A DNA stretch of 64,000 nucleotides from Chelydra serpentina. Lineage: Eukaryota > Chordata > Testudines > Chelydridae. The notes under the pieces are model-generated. The model was not told where the DNA came from. It ran no database searches and saw nothing but the letters and a program-made list of their open reading frames with translations. Position numbers and translations under genes: made by a program. The DNA is taken from positions 1,798,001 to 1,862,000 of the forward strand of contig JBAIAC010000054.1 of NCBI GenBank assembly GCA_037349315.1, in the 5' to 3' direction. Of the stretch, positions 33,651 to 44,653 are shown one piece after another (the first letter of the stretch is position 1; every line of letters begins with the position of its first letter).

Positions 33651-35351
33651 CTTTCTTCTTCTGGATGTCACGTGCTGCCAGTTTTCTTCCCCCACTCTGC
33701 ACTGCCCCCTCTGATGCTTCAGCATGCTGTGCCTACAGTACTAAACGCTGATTTCTAATGCTAAGAATGAAGGGAGTTTGATCGGGGGTTGTCGGGGAGC
33801 TAGTGCCAAAAGGTGGTGGATCTTAGAAACAATATAAACACAAAATTAGCTTCTTTGGCTTAACACATGGAATAGTTTTTGAATTGAGTATACCTGAGGA
33901 TTTACAGATGTTTTGTTGTGATAGTGGTACGGGTGAGAACATGTTGTTTATTTGAAATATTGTCAATAGAATGTTGTAGCTTAAATGTCACCTCAATTCT
34001 AGGGTTCTTTGCCATGTATTACAAGGGTGTCAGGGCAGATTCTTTTCTCTTTGATATTTGAGATCCCTGTTTGAAAGGGCTCCTGAATTTTTCAGCAGAT
34101 ATTGTTGAAGTCCAGCTGCTGGTGGAAGACGCAGGACCCAGGGCTGAGATATGTATAGTGATTCTTGGCCTCATAATTTGGTGACTGATCTGAGAGTGTG
34201 GAAGGTGGGCTCTGGAAGTTGTATGATGCCTGAAGAGCAAGGAGGCTGCTAAGCATGAGGCCCTAGCCACATTCAAGTCCCCCTCTATTCTCCATGAGGT
34301 TATGGCTAAGCTGGTCTGCACCAACTATGTAGAATAAATAGGGTCAAGACAGATAACTGGATTGTATATAAATGGTGAGCTCTCTGACCTCTTGGGAGGG
34401 GCCCCAGAGTAAGTACAGTGGGATTTCCAGCCTATTTGAAAGGGGAGGATGAGGTTGTGAAGGATGTGGGGGGTGGGGGGGGGGATAATATTTATGAATA
34501 CTGTATGGGACTGGGTTGTGGGACTATTTCCTGTGTGACTATATTGGGTTAATTTACTGTTTGCATATGTTGGTTTCATTTGATAGCAGGGCTGTTAGGA
34601 GACAGGCAGGAAGGTAACACAATGGCTCCAGGTGAAACAGTTCCTGGTAAACAGGTCAGGAGGTTGGGAGAGACTACCTGAGCTCTTGGCTGTGAGGGTG
34701 AGACTCCTGGGCCCCAGCCAAAGATACACATCAGCTTTGCCAAGACTGGGAATACACTGATCAGAAGGACTGTAAACAGTGAAAAATCTCTCACTCTGTC
34801 TGTAGCTGCGGGTAGTGGTTAGGGAGCTGTTTGTGAGGAATGGAGGGACACAGACCCAGAGGGATAGTCTGAATCAGTTGCACCTTGCCTTGGCTTTCAA
34901 GAGGTGGTAGATAGAGGTGCATGCAGATGTTTTGTTATTTTAAGAACCTTTTTTCTCTGTGCTGTGTCCCTACTGTTACATTTAAACAATACTGTTCAAT
35001 ACAAAACAAGGCTGTTTGTCACTGTATTCACTACTGGTCACAGCTCCCAAAGGACAGATTTGCAGGTGCAGAACCCAATTGGACCTGCTGAGAAATCTCA
35101 GTTGGTACACAGAGTGTTGTATCCCGAGACCCAGTCTACGGGTGGGAGAAGCATGGGATACCACCCTGAGACTCCTGAGGGAATGCAGCCTGCCAAGCTG
35201 GTTTTAACCAAGCAGTAACTCCTGGATTCTCCTTACCCAACGCCTTTCCATGCACCCCTCTAGGCCTCCTTTAAACTTCCTTATACAGTATTTTTGGTAC
35301 CAAAGTTCTTTCCTATATAATTATATTTGGGTCTGTTGTGAGGTAAGTACA
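33651..35351. other. Intron of EXD3, nothing recognised
   Basis: No domain-bearing ORF. A G-run lies near 34470-34485. Confidence 0.45.
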
Positions 35352-36029
35352 CCCCGTCACGCGGTGTCAGGTTGGTGTCATGGTGGCTATCCTGTGCAGG
35401 GCACTGTGGCCTAGTGGACTGGGCAGGCAGCCCTCACCAGTTAGGGTCCCACAGCCTCCTGGCTGGGACAAATCAGCAACAAACACGGGCCTTTTGACCA
35501 ACGAAGAGCAGGCCGCCACCCAGGGCTGAAGCTGGTGGCCAGGGGTAGGGAGACTTGGGCTCTCCCTACTCCACCGGGTCCCATCCCAGTGCCCTATCAG
35601 TGGCAAGTGGGCCCACCACTGGGTCGGCAGAGATCCCACTGAAACACGCTGACTCTGTTCCTGGTACCACAACCAGATCAATGTCTGGTTCCCCTGGGTT
35701 ACTTCCGACCCTGTCTCCCGGCCCCATAGACTGCAGGTCCTCCATCTCCTTGGGGTGCTCAGCAGGTGAGGTTTCAGATGACACTGTCCCCACATGGGCC
35801 TCAGCGGACAGCCGGGGTCTAGGTATGGCAGGTCTCTGTGGGTTGGGGCTCTAACAGCTTCTGGGCAGGAGCCTGCAACACCCATCCACTCTCCTTCCTA
35901 GTCAGCCCAGACAGAACTGGGCTACCCTTGTTTATAGTCTGCCTCCAGTTGGAGCATGTCCACCAAGGGCAAGGGGGCGTGGCCTCCTTAGCCCACAGGG
36001 TTTGGTTAACCCCTGCAGGGCCAGTGCGG
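35352..36029. mobile_element. Candidate insertion with 10-bp flanking repeat
   Basis: A 678-bp GC-rich block is bracketed by GGTAAGTACA at 35342-35351 and 36030-36039. The composition differs sharply from the AT-rich surroundings. The long open frame at 35367-35885 (minus) resembles no protein I know. It could be an LTR or a DNA element; the repeat could also be internal. Confidence 0.4.
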
Positions 36030-36626
36030 GGTAAGTACAATAGATCCAAGAACATAATTATAGGGCCTTATTTTCAACTGGACCTCAGCAAAGCCTCCTT
36101 TTGCTATGGGTGCAATGAACTGTGAGCAAAAATCCAATCTTTAGCATCCAAATGCCAGGGTTTGTGCACAAAATTAATTGCAGGTGAAAAATATGCTGGC
36201 ATGGCTCTTTGCAAGAATAATTTTACCTGCAAAAAAGTAGGTAACTATTAAACATTTGGAGCAGAATGCCCATGGAAAACTCATAAAATATTTAGAGGAT
36301 CCAATAATAAAGAGCGTAGTATGAACACGTGGGTTTGGGGGGTGTCTGTGGGAGATGGTCCTATGGAAAATGCAAAAAATCAAAACAACCTCAGATCACT
36401 AACCTACACAGACATTCTGGGTTCTTCTGGTACTTAATAATATTATTACAACACCTCCTGGCCTACGTGGCAGAAACACTGAATGGCACCATTAGCAGAA
36501 ATGTTTTCCAATGTTACCAATTTATTTTACGCAGCTGAACAGTTTAATTACAGCAGATTAACTGGTTTCAAGGCTGGTTTTCAAACCTCTCCTTTGGGTG
36601 TTGTGTAGAGTAACTCTCTTCATAAA

Positions 36627-37026
36627 TTGATTCATAGAGTTTAAGGCCAGATGGGACCATTAGATCATCTAGTCTAGTATGACCTCCTATCTAACACAGG
36701 TCAATACCTGTTCTGACAGGTAGGAAGTTTTTCCTGAGATTTCATCTAAATCTGTTATGCTGTAATTTGAACCCAGTACTTTTTGTCCTGCCCTCTGTGG
36801 CAAGAGAGAATAACTTTTCTTCATCTTTTTTCTGGCAGCCTTTCAATTATTTGAAGACTGCTCTCATGTCCCCCCCTTAATCTCCTCTTCTCCAAACTAA
36901 ACATACCCAGTTCCTTCAGCCTTTGCTTGTACGGCCTGTGTTCCATCCCTCTGATCATCTTTGTTGCTTGCATCTGGATGCTCTCCAGTTTCCCTACATC
37001 CTTTTTGTCCATTGGTGACCAAAATT
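36627..37026 (-). mobile_element. CR1-like LINE 3' fragment, older subfamily
   Basis: The reversed 3' end (TTCATAGAGTTTAAGGCCAG) is followed by minus-strand ORF2 C-terminal peptides [19 protein letters not shown] and [17 protein letters not shown]. The subfamily is distinct from the copies at 25-33 kb. Confidence 0.8.
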
Positions 37027-37114
37027 GGAGGCCTAACAGGCACAGACTGGGGAAGCAGATGCTCCCGAGTTCTAATTGTGGCTTTGCTGATGGCTCCCTG
37101 AGAGGCTTTGAGCA

Positions 37115-37330
37115 AATAATAATAATAATAAATGGAGATATGCCAATCTCCTAGAACTGGAAGGACCTTGAAAGGTCATCAAGTCCAGTCCCCTGCCTTC
37201 ACTAGTAGAACCAAGTACTGTCCCCTGACAGATTTTTGCCCCAGATCCCTAAGTGGCCCCCTCAAGGATTGAACTCACAACCCTGGGTTTAGCAGGCCAA
37301 TGCTCAAACCACTGAGCGATCCCTCCCCCC
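37115..37330 (-). mobile_element. tRNA-derived SINE with LINE-type tail
   Basis: On the minus strand GGGGGGAGGGATCGCTCAGT, GGTTTGAGC (A box), GTTGTGAGTTCAATCC (B box), then a tail with AGGACCTTTCAAGGTC-type sequence and (ATT)n. It shares its head with the SINE at 38435 but has a different tail. It appears to have landed in a MIR: flanking pieces near 37040-37110 and 37340-37460 look like MIR halves. Confidence 0.82.
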
Positions 37331-38434
37331 TTTGACTTTCCCGTCCACCTTCGTTTCCCCCTTTGTGAAATAATGATACTAATGATGATGGACCTGCCTC
37401 ACAGAGGGGTTATGACGATTCCTCAGTTTTATTACAAAGTGCTTTGAATATGTGGAATTCTGGTTATGAGCTGGGAGGTTCATGCTGCTGTTCCTATTTC
37501 CAGCAGCAAAGTATGTCCCAACGCTCATCCCCAAGACCTGTATGAAGGCTGCCCTCAGCAGCAAATGTCCTGCAGAGAGAAAACGCTGCAGCCAGTATTC
37601 TTGCTCCCTTCCCATCGCTGCCCAAGGCAGAATTGTGAAAGTTAGGGAGACTAACCTGAATGAATGATGCTGGATGCTTCTTCAGTTTACCCCCTGGGAT
37701 CATTCTGAGGGGCAGTGCTGCTACTCTTGCAATTGTTTCTGAAATGACTTTGCCATACAATGTCACCATCAATTCCTGCCGTACTATGGAACATTTATTT
37801 GCTTCATTTGTGACAGTGAGATTTTGCAAGTATGTGATTCATAATGGTGGTGTAGGGAATTTTTGTGTGTGGCTGTGGATTAAGGGTAGGATGATATGTC
37901 TAGGAATATGAAGGGAGGGGATGTAAAAATGCTTTGCTGATGTATAATTGTCTCTTGCTCGGAGGAACAGTGGAGCAGGTCGTTGTTGACATTAATCCGA
38001 ACAGATCCATTGTAGTCTGGTTTGCTAATGGACCCATGGGAAAATACCTATTTTCTCTTCAAAAGTTTTCATTTACAGAAACTGAAATATTTGTGTAATG
38101 GCAGATATCATCCAGGAGGTATGTTCCCATCTCCATCAGTTCACATGCTATTCTGGGGACAAAACACCCCCATTATAGCCTCCTGCAAAGTTGTTCATTT
38201 GCAAGCCTTTTCCCTCTATGGAATAGTTAGTTTTGCAGCAAATGCATTTTTTTCTGTTTACCAAGGCTATTTTCCATTTCATGCAGATTCAAAATGTAAT
38301 ATCTCTGAGGAAATGTAACTTCTCTCAAGAGCCACTGTTGTGGCTAAAAGATTAATTCTGTTACGGTTTAAAAAACAAAAACAAAAAAACCCCACTCATC
38401 TGAAATAATAATATTTATCTATTAATAAATAGGT

Positions 38435-38618
38435 GGGGGAGGGATAGCTCAGTGGTTTGAGCATTGGCCTGCTAAACCCAGGGTTGTGAGTTCAACCCTT
38501 GAGGGGGCCGTTTGGGGATCTGGGGCAAAAATTAGGGATTGGTCCTGCTTTGAGCAGGGGGTTGGAGTAGATGACCTCCTAAGGTCCCTTCCAACCCTGA
38601 TATTCTATGATTCTATGA
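38435..38618 (+). mobile_element. tRNA-derived SINE with CR1 tail
   Basis: The head is GGGGAGGGATAGCTCAGTGG TTTGAGC (A box) and GGTTGTGAGTTCAACCC (B box), typical of the tRNA-Lys-type turtle SINEs. From about 38538 the sequence GGTCCTGCTTTGAGCAGGGG to the ATTCTATG repeats is nearly identical to the 3' UTR of the CR1 at 28098-28190. CR1 machinery therefore probably mobilised it. Confidence 0.9.
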
Positions 38619-39958
38619 TTGACTATGTGCAAAGTAAAGGCAGGACAGACGCTGGGAAACCCAGCGGAAGGATTGACTCTGTAGTCTTATTGTGTTATTA
38701 ATTCATTGCAAAAGAAGCGTGTGTTCAGGAGGACTTTGAATGAGAATAAGGAAGTGGCTTGGCACACCCCGCGGGACAGGGAAGAGATTCAGGTCCTAAT
38801 TCAGGAAAGTGCTGAAAAACATACTTCAGTGCTTTCCTGAAACGGGGCCACATTGCATAAGGTGCCATAGAAGAAGGCACAGAGATGGGAGATGGACAAA
38901 GCATCCAAACTGACATGCTTAGTAGGGGACGTATGGAGGGGGAAATGAGTTATTACAAAGGACATGAGGCCACAGAAATAATCGCTTTATGACAGGATCG
39001 GTCTTTCGTGTGGGGAATAGGAGCCAGATACAGTAACCATGCTGGTCCATGGAAAGACTCCCATGACTTCAGTGGGTGCTGGGACTGGCCCATGTGAAGG
39101 CTAGTCCTGTCAGGTTCATTGTTGCTCTTTCCAGTTTTATTCAGATTTGTTTCCCATGTGCATGATCACTAGAGGGTTATTCTCTTCCTTTTGATCATGG
39201 TCACCCCTATCCCTTGCCAAGCAGTGCTGCTTCTCCAGCCATGAGTGCAGCTCCTAGGATCCCCATTACCTATTTCCCCCCTCCCCAAGATCTTGCCTTC
39301 CTCCTTTCTGTGCAGAAATATGCAGACATTTCAAAGAGAAGACTGCAAAACCTGCTGTGATCTCCCACCTCCTCCATCACCCTCCCCTCTAATAACCTCT
39401 CCTCCTTTTACCCCAGGATAGATACTGACTTTCCTGGCTTGCTAATCTCCCCACCTGCCCCTCCCATCTCCTCTTACACCTGTCTCACTTCTGTCTCCTC
39501 CTGGATGTCTCCCCTTCACGTTAGCAACAGGGTTGAAAATGAGGCCGTCAAGAGAAAAAAAAAAAAGCGTCACCATTTGGCAGAGCCATGGAAATACATT
39601 AGCGTTTAGCCAGTGATACTTGCAATGGGGTTGGTTGGCTTCATGCAGCTATCTGTCCTAACTCATGTTTCCTGATCTGAAGCAGGAGTGTCTGTTTTGA
39701 AGACAACTTCTCACCCTTTCCTTGCTAAAAGAATCTCAAGAATGAGGCCCAATGGCCCTAGCAGCATTCCACAGGTTCAGACTTTGTTTGCACATGTCCT
39801 GGGTGAAAAAGCAAGGTGCAGAGAATCCCTGGGAATGAATTCCGACCCTGCAAATACAGTTTAGGTGCAGCTGTGCTACTGGGCAGGGATCTTTGGTGAA
39901 TGTGCAGAAGGAACATGGAGCTTTCTTAAAAAATGCATGTCTGTACATTTAGCTCCTG
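38619..39958. other. Intron of EXD3, nothing recognised
   Basis: Short frames only. An A-run is at 39555-39566. Confidence 0.5.
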
Positions 39959-40171
39959 CGGCCTTGTCTACACTAGAAAGAGTTTGCCAGTATAGCTATT
40001 CCAACAAACCCTTATAGTGGAGGTGCAGCATTTATTGGCAAAAAGGTTCTTTTGCAAATATAGTTTATACCAGTTCCCTGAACAAAATAAGCTATGTTGG
40101 CAAGACGCTTTTTCAAAACACTAGGGCTTTTGCTAGCTTAGCTATTTTGCCCAGGTCTGTAGGATATGGCC
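39959..40171. mobile_element. Harbinger-like MITE, candidate
   Basis: The left end GCGGCCTTGTCTACACTAGA matches the ends of the Harbinger elements at 9282 and 14135. The right end is weak (TCTGTAGGATATGGCC). Confidence 0.45.
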
Positions 40172-40273
40172 ATTTGTAAAGTATTTTTGTTCTTCGGTAG
40201 AACCACCATGTCTGCAGTTACAAAGAGAGGCATGTAGTGCCACCACAATAAGGATGCCATTCTGCTGATGTTC

Positions 40274-40286
40274 TCTCTGTGGTACT
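40274..40286. repeat. 13-bp target site duplication, left
   Basis: TCTCTGTGGTACT is identical to 42853-42865 and flanks the Penelope-like element. Confidence 0.85.
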
Positions 40287-40380
40287 AAGTATCAAAGCGG
40301 TAGCCATGTTAGTCTGTATCCACAAAAATAATGAGGAGTCTGGTGGCACCTTAAAGACCAACAGATTTATTTAGGCATAA

Positions 40381-40876
40381 TCATAGAATCATAGAATCTC
40401 AGGGTTGGAAGGGACCTCAGGAGGTCATCTAGTCCAACCCCCTGCTCAAAGCAGGACCAACCCCAACTAGATCATCCCAGCCAGGGCTTTGTCAAGCCTG
40501 ACCTTAAAAACCTCGAAGGAAGGAGATTCCACCACCTCCCTAGGTAACCCATTCCAGTGCTTCACCACCCTACTAGTGAAAAAGCTTTTCCTAATATCCA
40601 ACCTAAACCTCCCCCTCTGCAACTTGAGACCATTACTCCTTGTTCTGTCATCGTCTACCACTGAGAACAGTCTAGATCCATCCTCTTTGGAACCCCCTTT
40701 TAGGTAGTTGAAAGCAGCTATCAAATCCCCCCTCACTCTTCTCTTCTGCAGGCTAAACAATCCCAGTTCCCTCAGCCTCTCTTCATAAGTCATGTGCTCC
40801 AGCCCCCTAATCATTTTTGTTGCCCTCCGTTGGACTCTTTCCAATTTATCCACATCCTTCTTGTAGTGTGGGGCCC
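40381..40876 (-). mobile_element. CR1 3' fragment inserted in the Penelope-like repeat
   Basis: It starts with the reversed octamer tail and 3' UTR, then the ORF2 C-terminus (minus strand, 40467 to about 40876, ending at the [12 protein letters not shown] region). It is almost identical to the young copy at 24.5-28.2 kb. It splits the left inverted repeat between GGCATAA and AAGCTTCCG and so post-dates the Penelope-like insertion. Confidence 0.9.
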
Positions 40877-40883
40877 TTGGGTT

Positions 40884-40919
40884 AAAGCTTCCGTGGGTTA
40901 AAAAAACCCACTTCTTCAG
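40884..40919 (-). ncRNA. Hammerhead-like motif, degenerate copy
   Basis: On the minus strand CTGAAGA, A, GTGGGTT...AACCCAC, then GGAA in place of GAAA. The CR1 insertion removes the sequence that would follow. Stem II is intact, but the core is mutated. Confidence 0.35.
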
Positions 40920-41103
40920 ATGCACGGCGTGAAAATACAGATACAGGCATAATATACTGGCACATGAAAAGAAGGAAGTTACCTTACAAGTGGAGAACCA
41001 GTGTTGATGAGGCCAATTCAGTCAGGGTGGACGTGGTCCACTCCCAATAACTGATGAGGAGGTGTCAATACCAAATGAGGGAAAACTGCTTTTGTAGTGA
41101 GCC

Positions 41104-42589
41104 AGCCACTCCCAGTCCCTATTCAAGCCCAATTAATGGTGTTAAGTTTGCAAATGAATTGTAGTTTCTTGTTGAAGTCTGTTTTTGAAGGCTTTTTGTT
41201 GAAGGATCGCTACTTTTAAATCTGTTCTTGAGTGTCCAGGGAGATTGAAGTGTTCTCCTACCGGCTTTTGTATGTTACCCTTCCTGATTTCTGATTTGTG
41301 TCCATTTATCCTTTTACGTAGAGACTGTCCTGTTTGGCCAATGTACATGGCAGAGGGGCATTGCTGGCACATGATGGCATATATCACATTAGTAGATGTG
41401 CAGGTGAACGAGCCCCCGATAGTGTGGCTGATGTGATTGGGTCCTATGATGGTGTTGCTAGAGTAGATATGGGGACAGAGTAGGCAACGGGGTTTGTTAC
41501 AGGGATTGGTTCCTGGGTTAGTGTTTCCGTGGTGTGGTGTGTTGTTGCTGGTGAGTACTTGCTTCAGGTTGGGGGGCTGTCTGTGAGCGAGGACTGGTCT
41601 GTCTCCCAAGATCTGAGAGAGTGAGGGATCATTTTCCAGGATAGGTTGTTGATCATTGATGATGTGCTGGAGAGATTTTAGCTGGGGGCTGTACAAGATG
41701 ACCAGTGGTGTTCTGCTATTTTCCTTGTTGGGTCTGTCCTGTAGTAGGTGACTTCTGGGTACCCGTCTCGCTATGTCAATCTGTTTCTTCACTTCAGCAG
41801 TGAAGAATGATAGTTTTAAGAATGCTTGATAGAGATCTTGTAGGTGTTTGTCTCTGTCTGAGGGATTGGAGCAAATGTGGCTGTATCTTAGGACTTGGCT
41901 GTAGACAATGGATTGTGTGATGTGTCCTGGATGGAAGCTGGAGGCATGTAGGCAAGTATAGCGATCAATAGGTTTCCAGTATAGGGTGGTGTTTATGGGA
42001 CCATCACTTATTTGCACTGTAGTGTCCAGGAAGTGGATCTCTTGTGCGGACTGGTCCAGGCTGAGGTTGATGGTGGGGTGGAAATTGTTGAAATCCAGGT
42101 GGAATTCTTCAAGGGCCTCCTTCCCGTGGGTCCATATGATGAAGATGTCATCAACGTAGCACAAGTAGAGGAGGAGCGCTAGGGGACGAAAGCCGAGGAA
42201 GCGTTGTTCTAAGTCAGCCATAAAAATGTTGGCATACTGTGGGGCCATGCGGGTAACCAAAGCAGTGCCACTGACTTGAAGGTATAAGTTGTCCCCAAAT
42301 CTGAAATGGTTGTGGGTGAGGACAAAATCACAAAGTTCAGCCACCAGTGTGCCGTGGCCTCATCAGGGATACTGTTCCTGACCATTTGTAGTCCATCCTC
42401 ATGTGGAATATTGGTGTAAAGAGCTTCTACATCCATGGTGGCCAGGATGGTGTTTTCAGGAAGATCACCAATGCATTGTAGTTTCCTCAGGAAATCGGTG
42501 GTGTCTCGAAGATAGCTAGGAGTGCTGGTAGCGTAGGGTCTGAGGAAAGAGTCCAAACAGGCAGATAATCCTGGGAGTGGCTGGCTCAC
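41104..42589 (-). pseudogene. Penelope-like RT + GIY-YIG endonuclease, truncated, frameshifted
   Basis: Minus strand. The first frame (42209-42589) holds FLRKLQCIGDLPENTILATM DVEALYTNIPHEDGL, the RT palm strand with its first Asp. After a frameshift near 42345, a 400-codon frame (41142-42344) continues AELCDFVLTHNHF, TRMAPQYANIFMADLE and YVDDIFIIW (residues 62-71, catalytic YVDD). A Cys-rich CNKPRCLLCPHI follows, then VIYAIMCQQCPSAMYIGQTG and QSLRKRINGHKSE (about 320-352), the GIY-YIG nuclease. The N-terminal part of the RT is missing. It is probably of the Neptune group because of the Cys motif before GIY-YIG (tentative). Not functional as it stands. Confidence 0.88.
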
Positions 42590-42852
42590 TACAAAAGCAG
42601 TTTTCCCTCTCTTGGTATTGACACCTCCTCATCAATTATTGGGAGTGGACCACATCCACCCTGACTGAATTGGCCTCGTCAACACTGGTTCTCCACTTGT
42701 AAGGTAACTCCCTTCTCTTCATGTGCCAGTATATTTTTGCCTGTATCTGTAATTTTCACTCCATGCATCTGAAGAAATGGGGTTTTTTACCCATGAAAGC
42801 ATTTGCCTACATAAATCTGTTCGTCTTTAAGGTGCCACCAGACTCCTCATCG
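42577..42852. repeat. Right inverted terminal repeat of the Penelope-like element
   Basis: CTCACTACAAAAGCAGTTTT through CACTGGTTCTCCACTTGTAA to GTGCCACCAGACTCCTCAT is present inverted at 40320-41103 with roughly one mismatch per 10-20 bp, allowing for the CR1 insertion there. It resembles the pseudo-LTR of the family. Confidence 0.88.
42769..42808 (+). ncRNA. Hammerhead-like motif in the right terminal repeat
   Basis: CTGAAGA (42769-42775), A, then ATGGG...CCCAT (42777-42781 and 42790-42794), GAAA (42795-42798), GC-ATTT-GC. Compared with the copy at 12794, the base pair next to the core has changed from G-C to A-T (GTGGG/CCCAC versus ATGGG/CCCAT), so pairing is kept. Candidate only. Confidence 0.45.
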
Positions 42853-42865
42853 TCTCTGTGGTACT
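42853..42865. repeat. 13-bp target site duplication, right
   Basis: Partner of 40274-40286. Confidence 0.85.
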
Positions 42866-44486
42866 GATGCTAGAAGCCAAATGCCACATCCTCAGGAAGG
42901 CTATGGCTCCTGCAGAGTGAGTGCAAGATGACACAGTGGTCCTAACTTGAACCGTTCCCTTTTTGTTGTATGTGCCCAGTCTTGTTCTGAAGATTCAAGA
43001 GGTGCTGCCAGTTAGCAGCAGGATTCCCTTCACAATGCATTGCTTACATGTGCCTTAGTACGTAGTTGACCCTTTTACCATCTGGCATGTGGAAGCTATT
43101 GCTTAGATAGCAGCTCTGTGGGAACCCAGATACAGCTCGCACACTGGGGATGTTGCACCCAGTTGTGTTAGGAAATAATATACAAGTTTCAAAAAAATGG
43201 CATAATTGAGCACACCTCCTAATATACAACAAAGTAATCACTTTGGCTGTGGATAGTGGAGAGCAGAAAGGGACCCATAAACTTCCCAATGTTTATGAAG
43301 ATAGGCAGTTCCTTGCCAATGCCCGTTTAATTCAGTAATTAATTTACTGCATGCAAAACTGGGATTCATTATGTACCAGACAAACAGTTCGTATTCCATC
43401 TTTTGCTGTGAATCACTGTAAAGAAATGTTACAGGGAATTTTAAAATACAGCTAGTATGTTGAGAGCATCTTTAGCTTAGCAATTATCACAAGCAGATAA
43501 TGGATGTTTATGAGCAGGGTTGGATAAGGCATTGGTTCTATAGGCCCCTGCCAAGGGCCTCAGCTCTTGAAGTCATGTGATTACAACAGAGTCACCATTT
43601 TCATTTGTTAAGTGGGTTTCTAGACCTGGTGGTTGTGAAGAAAAGCTTGAAGACTTGAAGCTGATGCAGTGACTTTTGCCGGAGTTTGCAGACAGCCTGA
43701 AACAATAGCTCTGAGTGGGGTGAATTGTCCTGTTCATCCCCAGCTGGGAGAGGCCTTGCTGACACCTCCCAGCAGGACCTTCTGTGTGTTGTAGGGGAAG
43801 AGCGCAGGCCCGATCACCTACACAGATGCTTCGAGGTGGGGGGAAGAGCCCCATCCTGCTATTCCTCCCTGGGAGGGGAGGAGAGCCCCCCCCCCCCGTT
43901 AATGCTTTTGCCAGTGGGGTAGTGTCATGGTGAGGCCACTGTGGGCCCTGTGTCATGGTATGCCTCGGCCCAGATTGCCTTAATCCAATCCTGTTTCAAA
44001 CAGCTAACAGACTCTGGAGACCTTTGCTCTCTGGCTGGCCAGCTGTTAATCTGACTCTGCTTTATTTTGTCAGTATGTGAGATGAACCAGACATGCTAGT
44101 CATCACCCAGTCTGAACTGCATTGTCCTTCGGTATGCTGCTGCCACGTGTCCTCTCTTTGCTCTGCCCATGGTCTTCAGATGAGCTGGAGTGCCCTAGTC
44201 ACATGCTCCCTAGGAGCAATCCATCTGCATGGGAGACGAGTAGGCCTGAACAGTAAGCCGTAGCAGTCTGGACTCAAACAATGTTACTTCTAAAGTAGGA
44301 AGGACATGCATATGCTCATTTCTTGCTCCTACCTCTGCCAAGCAGCAGGGAGTCAATTCAGGCTGCCAGTTCCTGTCCTGAGTCCTAGAGTTCCTCACTT
44401 TGGGCACCCCGTCCTTGGAAATGTATAGTCATGCGCTAAAGGTGGAACCTGCATCAACAGATTCTGTTACTCTTGCTTCCTTGCAG
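42866..44486. other. End of the 32-kb EXD3 intron, nothing recognised
   Basis: Short frames only. A C-run lies at 43886-43898. The polypyrimidine tract and acceptor of the next exon end at 44486. Confidence 0.5.
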
Positions 44487-44653
44487 AACACAGTTGGGGA
44501 GAATCGATGGCTACAAGAGCAGCTGATCCAACTGCTAGTCAGCTACTGTGATCTGAACACAGCAGCCAGGTGGGCTCTCCGCTATAGCTTACCTGAGAAG
44601 ACCCTGCCTTACGGAGTGGCCGATGAACTTCAGAAACTCAAGGTCCAGGAGAG
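44487..44653 (+). CDS. EXD3: EXD3 internal exon 3 (167 bp)
   Basis: The exon follows TTGCTTCCTTGCAG, starts NTVGENRWLQEQLIQLLVSY and ends ...QKLKVQE plus two bases of an Arg codon before GTAAAT. It is 55 codons plus 2 nt, and the Arg is completed by the first base of the next exon (AG|G). WLQEQL-QLLVS and the following Ala-rich helix match the region just before the exonuclease domain of vertebrate EXD3. The frame has no stop. The match to family members indicates that no exon is missing across the 32-kb intron before it, because VQ and NTVG align to adjacent residues in the family. Confidence 0.9.

Larger units (their letters stand above)
40287..42852 (-). mobile_element. Penelope-like retroelement with inverted terminal repeats
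   Basis: Flanked by a 13-bp duplication. The body (41104-42576) is coded on the minus strand: part of the reverse transcriptase followed by a GIY-YIG endonuclease, the diagnostic pair of Penelope-like elements. About 275 bp at the right end (42577-42852) reappear inverted at the left (40320-41103, there split by a CR1). The left end has an additional terminal stretch (TATCAAAGCGGTAGCCATGT). The element is 5'-truncated within the reverse transcriptase, with the inverted copy joined directly to the truncated end, a common arrangement in the group. Confidence 0.88.

Noticed and set aside
35367..35885. 172-codon minus-strand ORF as a gene
   Set aside because: No recognisable domain, no splice context, and located in a probable repeat of GC-rich composition.
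38435..38520. tRNA gene suggested by A and B boxes
   Set aside because: It is followed directly by a CR1-derived tail and octamer repeats and has a sister copy at 37115-37330, so it is a SINE head, not a functional tRNA.
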